IMG/VR virus record: IMGVR_UViG_3300032285_003360
Span: 37,770 to 101,769 of that record
Origin: a virus
Strand: one strand, 5' to 3'
Length of the DNA: 64,000 nt
Each line of letters starts with the position of its first letter. Within the stretch, counting starts at the first letter, position 1. The notes beneath the pieces were generated by a model. The model worked only from the letters and a program-made list of their open reading frames with translations, ran no database searches and was not told where the DNA came from. Shown here piece after piece: positions 58,318 to 64,000 of the stretch. A program made the translations under genes and the position numbers.

Positions 58318-59725
58318 TTTCTTTCATTTTTACATTTATAAACTTAGTTTTTGGATATAACGTTTCATCAATATTGTCAATATCCAAAACATCTAACACA
58401 TTTTTTAAACCATCGTTTTTATAATCAATTTTACCTTGTTGCATTTCTGTAACAAATCGCTTTTCATTTCTTGCTGTTGTTGCGCCTTTTTTCCATGTTC
58501 CATTAACAAATCCTTCATCTTCATGCGGTAAACAATAAAAAGAACCCTCTCTTCTATATGGAACTATATTCTCTACAATTTCAATATTTTCTTCGGTCAC
58601 TATTACATTATTGTCACCACTTTCATTGTTGAAATCGTATTTTAATATTGTGTTCTCATTATCAAATACATCATTAACATTCTCAAAAAATTTATCGAAT
58701 ATTTTAACCTCAGCTATTTTACCTTTATAACGAGTATTTGAATGATTACAATAACCAATTAAAAATGGTTGTATTGAATTGTGTGCCCTTAATTCACCAT
58801 AAACAGGGAATGGTATGTTTTGTTTAATACCATTCATTTGACACACCAATTCATCATTAATATAAAAGAATATACCATTTTTTTCTTTGGAGTATGATAG
58901 CGTAACCCATGTCCATAAATTTTCAAATCTTTTGGCCCAATTGTATATTGGGTTATTAAATTTATCAAAATATTGCATAGTAACAGCTCTTGAGTTGTTA
59001 AACGATAACCCCCAATTCCATGAACCTTCTTTTCTAAGTAATGGATATTCTATAAAACGTTTTTGTAAATCACCCACTAACCATATAGGCACCTTTTCTT
59101 CTTGTTGTTGTGCGTTAAACAATATTGATATTGTATGGTCTTCCTTTAAAGCGTTACTAATCTCTCTATTGGTTTCTAATGAAACATGCGAATCGTTACC
59201 ATTGAAATTTAACACCTTTTTATTTTCATATTTTTTAAAGATATCACCAGTAGTCATACCTTCAAAATAACATCTCCAAAATAAGTCATCATCTTCTTGA
59301 CCCCAATCCCAATAATCATTTGAATAACCGTTTGTTTGGTAAGCTTGCTCTTTTGTAAATAAAACAACTCCACCAAAGTATTGATCATACCCTAAACCAT
59401 AACCATATTTTGATAATTTAGTTGCGATGTGAATGGGATTTTCTTCAGGATAAGAATAATCACCGCCGATATGACCATCCTTATTATATGTTAACATATC
59501 AACGTCATGCCAAGCAATATAATCACACCCATCCTCAAACGCAACATGTGCTGCAATGTTCTTCATCGCACCACGATTAAATAATTTATTGTCAATTTGA
59601 TGACCAACATAAAATGCATGGTCAATACCTTGCGCAGTTAAATGTTGCGACAAGTGTGGTATTAATCTTTCTACGTGTTCTTTTCTGTTTCTATATGGTA
59701 TACACACCCCTAATTTATGACTCAT
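58310..59725 (-). CDS. GT7 (beta-1,4-galactosyltransferase-like) with inserted LamG domain
   Basis: Of 471 residues, 1-155 are GT7: VCIPYRNRKEHVERLIPHL, FNRGAMKNIA, AWHDVDMLTY (D74-V-D76), YFGGVVLFTKEQAYQTNGYS and WDWGQEDDDLFWRC. Residues ~160-390 are a LamG-like beta sandwich (WTWVTLSYSKEKNGIFFYIN; IAEVKIFDKFFENVNDVFDN). GT7 then resumes with VPYRREGSFYCLPHEDEGFV, the A-R-N-E-K-R and N-D-G-L-K-N boxes (~400-460). B4GalT-type enzymes add galactose or GalNAc to sugars with Mn2+. The insertion sits between the WGxED and tail motifs. Confidence 0.88.
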   Translation of the reverse strand: MSHKLGVCIPYRNRKEHVERLIPHLSQHLTAQGIDHAFYVGHQIDNKLFNRGAMKNIAAHVAFEDGCDYIAWHDVDMLTYNKDGHIGGDYSYPEENPIHIATKLSKYGYGLGYDQYFGGVVLFTKEQAYQTNGYSNDYWDWGQEDDDLFWRCYFEGMTTGDIFKKYENKKVLNFNGNDSHVSLETNREISNALKEDHTISILFNAQQQEEKVPIWLVGDLQKRFIEYPLLRKEGSWNWGLSFNNSRAVTMQYFDKFNNPIYNWAKRFENLWTWVTLSYSKEKNGIFFYINDELVCQMNGIKQNIPFPVYGELRAHNSIQPFLIGYCNHSNTRYKGKIAEVKIFDKFFENVNDVFDNENTILKYDFNNESGDNNVIVTEENIEIVENIVPYRREGSFYCLPHEDEGFVNGTWKKGATTARNEKRFVTEMQQGKIDYKNDGLKNVLDVLDIDNIDETLYPKTKFINVKMKENV

Positions 59726-61155
59726 ATTGATACTGTTATATGTGTTTGATTGTTTATTGTTGCACTACCTAATTCTTTAAAGTTTAAATTTGATAAGCCG
59801 TCTTCTTTTGTATTTCTATAACCAAAAAAAACTTCGTTATGATATCTCATTTGATTATATCTTGTTGTTATATCTTTCCATGCCCCATCAACATAACCAT
59901 TTTCTTTATGTGATAATAATTCAAATTCGCAATCTCTTCTAAATGGAATTTGAATATGTTTTATATCGTCAAATGTATAACCGACAATTTCGCAATTAAC
60001 TATTTTAGCATTGTTTTTGTAATTAACCAAATCCACCAATTGATAGTTTTTTATAAATTTTGCATCATAATATGTTACCAAATTATCCGAAGAATTATAA
60101 TCACCAAAATTTTGTGTTAATCCAAAATATTGATTTTTAGATAATTCTTTAATTTCACTTTCATCAAGACATTTATTATAAGATGCGAATGATGATATCA
60201 ACCCACTAAAATTATTTAAAGTAGATTCTTCAATTACGTTTGAACAACCTAAATAAGCTTTTCTAATTGAATTGTAATTAAACAATTCTTTTTCATATTT
60301 TTTTTCACCAACTAAAACACCATTTTGATACATTTTCACTAATTTATTAATCGGATTGATGGTTACACAAATATTCGTTTTATGGTTTGGTAAAATATCT
60401 GAATTTACATATATGACGTTTTCAAAAAAATCATACATTTGAAAATTATACCTTGAATATGAGTTATAATTTATTGATAAGTCACAACCAGGTATTGTAA
60501 ATATTGAATATGTATCATCATATTTTTCGTGATTACATTTTATGTCATCAGGATAAAATGTAACAAAAAATGTTACATTTGAATCCATATTAATCACATT
60601 CTTAAATTCAACATTAGCATTAACACCATTGAACTTTAGTGCTGCGGTATTACCACCAACTAAAGGTATTTCTTTGGTGTCTAATTTTATATTGTTTATC
60701 TTACACCTATAAAGCAAATCGGTATCTTCATAACCCCATCCCCAATATTCATTGGAGTATCCGTTAATTTGTTCAAAATCTTCAACAGAAAATAATGTTA
60801 CTCCGCCGAAATATTCATCAAAAATAACTCTATTGAAATTAGGGTCATTGCTTTTAAATTTTGCAGCTAAATGAACTGGATGTTCACTATACAAATAATC
60901 AACATTAATTGGTAACATGTCTACATCATGGAATACAACATAATCGCAATTCATTTTTTTAGCGTAAGTAAAACCGACGTTAAGTAACTTACCCCTATTA
61001 AATGTTTTAGCATCATCTTGTTCGATAACAATTAATTCATATTCAATACCCACATTATCCAAATAATCAGAAATGCGTTTTTTGAATGTTACTAATTGGT
61101 CATATCTATCCCTATATGGAACAACAACACCAAGTTTATGCTTCTTCTTCGTCAT
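59722..61155 (-). CDS. GT7 (beta-1,4-galactosyltransferase-like) with inserted LamG domain
   Basis: The protein has 477 residues. Residues 1-152 match GT7 closely: VVVPYRDRYDQLVTFKKRIS, FNRGKLLNVGF, VVFHDVDMLPINVDYLYS, FDEYFGGVTLFSVEDFEQIN and WGWGYEDTDLLYRC. Residues ~165-385 form the LamG-like insert (LKFNGVNANVEFKNV, VKMYQNGVLVGEKKY, FSGLISSFASYNKCLDESEI). IPFRRDCEFELLSHKENGYV, ITTRYNQMRYHNEV and NTKEDGLSNLNFKEL complete the GT7 C-terminus. Most sequence divergence from the 58310 copy lies in the insert. Overlaps both neighbours. Confidence 0.88.
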   Translation of the reverse strand: MTKKKHKLGVVVPYRDRYDQLVTFKKRISDYLDNVGIEYELIVIEQDDAKTFNRGKLLNVGFTYAKKMNCDYVVFHDVDMLPINVDYLYSEHPVHLAAKFKSNDPNFNRVIFDEYFGGVTLFSVEDFEQINGYSNEYWGWGYEDTDLLYRCKINNIKLDTKEIPLVGGNTAALKFNGVNANVEFKNVINMDSNVTFFVTFYPDDIKCNHEKYDDTYSIFTIPGCDLSINYNSYSRYNFQMYDFFENVIYVNSDILPNHKTNICVTINPINKLVKMYQNGVLVGEKKYEKELFNYNSIRKAYLGCSNVIEESTLNNFSGLISSFASYNKCLDESEIKELSKNQYFGLTQNFGDYNSSDNLVTYYDAKFIKNYQLVDLVNYKNNAKIVNCEIVGYTFDDIKHIQIPFRRDCEFELLSHKENGYVDGAWKDITTRYNQMRYHNEVFFGYRNTKEDGLSNLNFKELGSATINNQTHITVSI

Positions 61156-61348
61156 TATTTTCGGTGTCTCCTTTTACAATTTTTGTGTGAAATTCTGCTA
61201 AATAATATTGCACTCTTGCGCTCCACTCTTCCTTATCGATATCCTCAAACCAAATAGTTAGGGCATCCATAGAGTTTGCAATTTTTTCTAAAGCTTTTAC
61301 TTTTCTTTGCTCAAGAAGTAGTTGTTCATTTTTTTCATCTTTTGTCAT
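61136..61348 (-). CDS. Small helical protein (70 aa)
   Basis: The 70 residues form one or two amphipathic helices: EQLLLEQRKVKALEKIANSM, then WSARVQYYLAEFHTK, and an acidic tail (NNDEEEA). It overlaps the GT7 gene by 20 nt and the preceding GT by 4 nt, so it is co-translated with them. It could be a binding partner of the GT7 proteins. No family is recognised. Confidence 0.5.
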   Translation of the reverse strand: MTKDEKNEQLLLEQRKVKALEKIANSMDALTIWFEDIDKEEWSARVQYYLAEFHTKIVKGDTENNDEEEA

Positions 61349-62202
61349 ATTGATGCTATTTTTTTAATTAATTTATTCCAATTTTTATAACCGTTAAATT
61401 CAGGTTGTGTTAAACCCAATTCAAACATATAATCAGGATTTGCAAGTTCAATTTTAAATTTTGTTTTTAATAATTTAAGATACATCAATTCATACTCTTT
61501 TGAATATGAATAACTTTCGTTCAAATCAGCAACTTCTTTGATTCTTGTGATTGCTGTCTTATCCCATTTAAAATGATGAACTTGAACTGTATGTGTATCA
61601 ATGGGTGCAATTAATGGATGATTCCATCCTTGCCATTTCCAAGTTGTTTGGTGGTCAATTTTTGCGTAATGCTGTCCCGATGTAATTTCAATATTACCTT
61701 TTACCACACAAATTTTATTAGGACATGCTTTACTCATTGGATATCTAAAAAATCCTGCATTTGGAAATTGTTTCCATAATGTTGCGTTTTCTTTTATTGC
61801 AACGAAATTACCATTAGGACCGATTCTATCAATGAATCCGCCGCGAACAATATCCCAACCATTTTTATTACAATCGGAAATTAACATTTTTAAATCGTCG
61901 TCAGGATACAAATGAAACTCATCGATATCAGAGATAACCCACCAATCATTAGGTTTTTTGGCTTTAACCATATTGTATAAAGATGTAACCTTTTCCCAAT
62001 CAAAAATTCTATCTGTAACAACCTTAACAATTTTTACATTATCAAAATCTTTAATATAACTTCTAACTTCGCTCTCAATGTTTGGTTGTGACGCATGATT
62101 ATACACAACTAATTGAATTTCATCAACATAGTGTGAATAGTGTTCAATAAAATGTGGTAATAAATTGGTTCCGTGACCTACGACGGATAGTAATCTAATC
62201 AT
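61345..62202 (-). CDS. GT-A glycosyltransferase, GT2_4/GT92-like
   Basis: The 285-residue protein begins IRLLSVVGHGTNLLPHFIEH, which is the LL-x2-F-I-x-H-(Y) opening of this group. NDWWVISDIDEFHLYPDDDL carries the D-x-D-E-F metal motif (residues ~93-97), and a late VQVHHFKWDKTAITRI has the usual His-His-Phe-(x)-W segment. These enzymes transfer a sugar in the cytoplasm. It overlaps the methyltransferase upstream by 4 nt. Confidence 0.85.
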   Translation of the reverse strand: MIRLLSVVGHGTNLLPHFIEHYSHYVDEIQLVVYNHASQPNIESEVRSYIKDFDNVKIVKVVTDRIFDWEKVTSLYNMVKAKKPNDWWVISDIDEFHLYPDDDLKMLISDCNKNGWDIVRGGFIDRIGPNGNFVAIKENATLWKQFPNAGFFRYPMSKACPNKICVVKGNIEITSGQHYAKIDHQTTWKWQGWNHPLIAPIDTHTVQVHHFKWDKTAITRIKEVADLNESYSYSKEYELMYLKLLKTKFKIELANPDYMFELGLTQPEFNGYKNWNKLIKKIASI

Positions 62203-62945
62203 TTTCGTTTGTTAATTATCGTAATACCGCTTGAAGATGGTTTTGTAGGTAATATACGAAAATTAAACAAATTAATCAAATTATAGTCAGGGTTTTTTTC
62301 AAGTTCTTTAACGAACTTAGATGGTCCGTCAAATCTGTGGTAATCCTTTTTATTATCTTCCGAAACGATGATACTTTCCTCATATTTTTCATCCGTGTCA
62401 TGAATGATAATGACACCATTTTCACTTAAGATGTTGGAATACAATTCAAAATCTTTTTTGACACCTTCATATGAATGGTCGCCATCGATAAATAAAACGT
62501 CTATTTTGATGTCTTGGAGAACAAAGAAGTTATAATACGCATTTTCCGACGTATCCTTAATAAAGCGTGGGTAAAAAGTTTTTCTATAAAATGATTCTGA
62601 ATCATCCAAATCATTCGGTCCACCAATTCCATTACAAGCATCCACGAGATAAGTGACACCAATATCACCCCAATTATAGTCATTGTTACCATCAAATATG
62701 TTTTGTTTGTGTAAGTCGATTCTCGCCTGTGTCATTATTCGAGGAATAAATCCTCCACCTGAACCAATACAGACGCAATTTTTGGCTCTCATGTGTTGTA
62801 TAATTGAATATACCAAAATACCATCACCCATATGCAAATCGGTGGCACCATGTGTCCAACGATATGGAACAGGTTCATCGCCATTGTTGGTGATATTGTT
62901 TTTAATATAGTCATTATTACTTATCATCTCATCCATTCTGGCCAA
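62199..62945 (-). CDS. SAM-dependent methyltransferase (Methyltransf_24-like)
   Basis: The 248 residues include KNCVCIGSGGGFIPRIMTQA (motif I), IDVLFIDGDHSYEGVKKDFE (the DGDHSYE metal/substrate segment) and ENGVIIIHDTDEKY. This is the pattern of small O-methyltransferases such as Methyltransf_24. An N-terminal ~70-residue extension (PYRWTHGATDLHMGD) precedes the Rossmann core. Its target is probably a sugar hydroxyl made by the adjacent glycosyltransferases. Overlaps the 62924 gene by 22 nt. Confidence 0.78.
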   Translation of the reverse strand: MARMDEMISNNDYIKNNITNNGDEPVPYRWTHGATDLHMGDGILVYSIIQHMRAKNCVCIGSGGGFIPRIMTQARIDLHKQNIFDGNNDYNWGDIGVTYLVDACNGIGGPNDLDDSESFYRKTFYPRFIKDTSENAYYNFFVLQDIKIDVLFIDGDHSYEGVKKDFELYSNILSENGVIIIHDTDEKYEESIIVSEDNKKDYHRFDGPSKFVKELEKNPDYNLINLFNFRILPTKPSSSGITIINKRK

Positions 62946-63661
62946 AATTCAGGTCGCATAAATCTTCTACTTACACTTTCAAAATTATTTTTTATTTCAT
63001 CATATAAACCCATATCTCGTTGTAAATCAGTGTTTGATAATTTACAAGACACAGCTAACGATACACCTTCACCTGCACCGCTTACCATTTTATTACAACC
63101 TAAATCAGAAAAGTCTTTTGCTAATTGTAGTCTTTCATAAAAATAATAAAATCTTGGGTTAAAACCAATTTTATTGATAACTAAAAAATACTCCCATATA
63201 GTTTCAAGGTCAATATAACTTGGATAAATTTTTTGCACATATAAACGATATTGTTCCCATTCAATTTGATTAGATACGATACTCTTCGCGGTTTCTTGTT
63301 TACCTGGATGATTTAATAAAGTATCAACATATGTGATACCATAACCAAATTTATAATCTTTTAATAATTTTAAAAATGAAAAATCTTTGATGTGAATATC
63401 GGCATCAATTAAAACACAAAAATCGTGTTTCTTTAATATGTGTTTTGGTAGTATCATTTTATCATGATACGATTTGTATTCTCTTGTGTATAAAATTATG
63501 TGAACAAATTCATTTGAATACTTTTCTTCAAAATACTCGGGTTCATCTGTTAATATATAACAGTGATAACCTTCTTTTAAAATCTCGTTAATTTTGTTAA
63601 CTGTTCCTTTAAAGTAATATTCTTCACCAAAACAAAAAATACCAAATCCTATATTGTTCAT
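62924..63661 (-). CDS. GT-A glycosyltransferase, GT6-like
   Basis: The 245 residues begin NIGFGIFCFGEEYYFKGTVN. HDFCVLIDADIHIKDFSFLK gives a D-x-D at residues ~88-90 and FGYGITYVDTLL follows. KMVSGAGEGVSLAVSCK resembles the acceptor-loop region of GT6 (blood-group A/B transferase) relatives, but the assignment to GT6 is tentative. A generic GT-A nucleotide-sugar transferase is safer. It is the first gene of the long minus-strand set that can be read completely on this side. Confidence 0.65.
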   Translation of the reverse strand: MNNIGFGIFCFGEEYYFKGTVNKINEILKEGYHCYILTDEPEYFEEKYSNEFVHIILYTREYKSYHDKMILPKHILKKHDFCVLIDADIHIKDFSFLKLLKDYKFGYGITYVDTLLNHPGKQETAKSIVSNQIEWEQYRLYVQKIYPSYIDLETIWEYFLVINKIGFNPRFYYFYERLQLAKDFSDLGCNKMVSGAGEGVSLAVSCKLSNTDLQRDMGLYDEIKNNFESVSRRFMRPEFWPEWMR

Positions 63662-63681
63662 TGGTATAATATAATTAAATT

Positions 63682-63849
63682 TTATTGGATTGGGTAGCCA
63701 ATTTTTTCGGCGTTGATTTCGTCAAATAAATCTTTAGCTTGTTGATTAGTTTCACATATAACAACTTGTTCAATCCCATTATATGTGTAATGAACTTCAA
63801 AAAATCCCGTTGTTTTGTTTATTTCTGTATAAAGGTAATATCTAATCAT
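63682..63849 (-). CDS. Small protein (55 aa)
   Basis: This frame from ATG 63849 to TAA 63682 encodes IRYYLYTEINKTTGFFEVHY, then YNGIEQVVICETNQQAKDLF and a short acidic helix ending GYPIQ. It looks like a small beta-beta-beta-alpha protein. It fits exactly between the partial structural gene on its right and the GT-A gene on its left, with 6 and 20 bases of space. The family is unrecognised. Confidence 0.5.
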   Translation of the reverse strand: MIRYYLYTEINKTTGFFEVHYTYNGIEQVVICETNQQAKDLFDEINAEKIGYPIQ

Positions 63850-63855
63850 AATATG

Positions 63856-64000
63856 TTATTTAATCCACCACCATAAATTACCACTGAATCCTGTTGTCCA
63901 AGAAACATTATCATCTCTACCTATTTTTGCACTAATGTTTGTGTCATAGTCTTGTCCACTTGTATCTGTTGTTGAACCTTGGACTGGTATTGCTAAACTA
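63856..64000 (-). CDS. C-terminal end of a structural-type protein, cut by the window edge
   Basis: Only the last 47 codons plus the stop are visible. They read LAIPVQGSTTDTSGQDYDTN, then a VSWTTGFSGNLWWWIK end. The Gly/Ser/Thr-rich text and triple Trp terminus look like a phage structural protein, but too little is visible to name it. It lies six bases before the 55-aa gene. Confidence 0.5.
   Translation of the reverse strand, partial: SLAIPVQGSTTDTSGQDYDTNISAKIGRDDNVSWTTGFSGNLWWWIK

Noticed and set aside
1-64000. Search for tRNA genes, CRISPR arrays, IS elements, attachment sites and replication origins
   Set aside because: I saw no cloverleaf with CCA end, no spaced direct repeats of CRISPR type, no transposase motif and no convincing att or origin repeats; a tRNAscan-SE or CRT run would be decisive.

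Overview
The window reads as part of the genome of a large tailed bacteriophage, probably one that infects a Bacteroidota (flavobacterium-like) host. The phage evidence is: a very long fibre protein ending in a peptidase_S74 intramolecular chaperone, a second fibre and three tandem adhesin-like paralogues, a phage-type thymidylate synthase, a DUF4376-like protein, a C-terminal Hint domain, many tiny conserved ORFs, and very tight packing with ATGA overlaps or 0-5 nt gaps. The host evidence is weaker: strong AT richness, starts preceded by A/T-rich sequence instead of Shine-Dalgarno motifs, and a cargo outer-membrane protein whose signal peptide ends in SFAQ, typical of Bacteroidota. No terminase, portal, certain capsid, tRNA, CRISPR, IS element or rRNA was recognised. 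No gene-free stretch exceeds about 100 bases.

Layout. 1-5.4 kb: an edge-truncated PcfJ-like gene, a tiny basic protein, thyA, a possible glycosyltransferase, small membrane proteins, a DUF192 protein and a DNA-methylase-like gene. 5.4-15.05 kb: a plus-strand operon that opens with a ribbon-helix-helix-like gene behind a candidate operator, followed by glycosyltransferases, two methyltransferases, a sugar-nucleotide epimerase and several unknown proteins. It ends at a bidirectional terminator that overlaps the stop codons of both converging genes. 15.05-63.7 kb: almost 49 kb read only on the minus strand.

Read in its own direction (right to left), the minus-strand run holds: glycosyltransferases and a methyltransferase (63.7-61.3 kb); two GT7 galactosyltransferase-like proteins, each with a LamG-like module inserted (61.2-58.3 kb); radical-SAM proteins interleaved with stand-alone LamG-like proteins, then two more radical-SAM proteins (58.3-50.4 kb); an SGNH hydrolase, a GT and a carbamoyltransferase (50.4-47.3 kb); an APS-kinase-like protein, a small nucleotidyltransferase, a methyltransferase and DUF2061 (47.1-45.5 kb); tandem pairs of oxygenase-like and GT-A genes (45.5-43.1 kb); a Hint-domain protein (43.0-41.2 kb); an oxygenase, SGNH hydrolase, sulfotransferase-like protein and a sixth radical-SAM protein (41.0-38.0 kb); two ~900-residue trifunctional GT/methyltransferase fusions (38.0-32.5 kb); the 1925-residue fibre with two Gly-Ser/Thr-Ser blocks (32.5-26.7 kb); three paralogous adhesins (26.7-23.7 kb); two virion-like proteins; then a cargo group of flavin halogenase, small membrane protein, outer-membrane protein, DUF401 permease and Asp/Asn-hydroxylase-like enzyme (22.2-17.9 kb); and a second fibre (17.8-15.8 kb).

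The main inference is that the phage carries an unusually large surface-chemistry programme. About seventeen glycosyltransferase-type proteins, several methyltransferases, a possible PAPS/sulfotransfer set, carbamoyl transfer, SGNH esterase-like enzymes, oxygenases and six N-terminal-twitch radical-SAM proteins sit beside fibres with hundreds of Ser/Thr residues. The gene transcribed immediately before the giant fibre carries an autotransporter-heptosyltransferase (TibC-like) domain with its four-cysteine metal finger. This suggests O-glycosylation of the fibre itself, though modification of host surface polysaccharide is equally compatible with the gene list.
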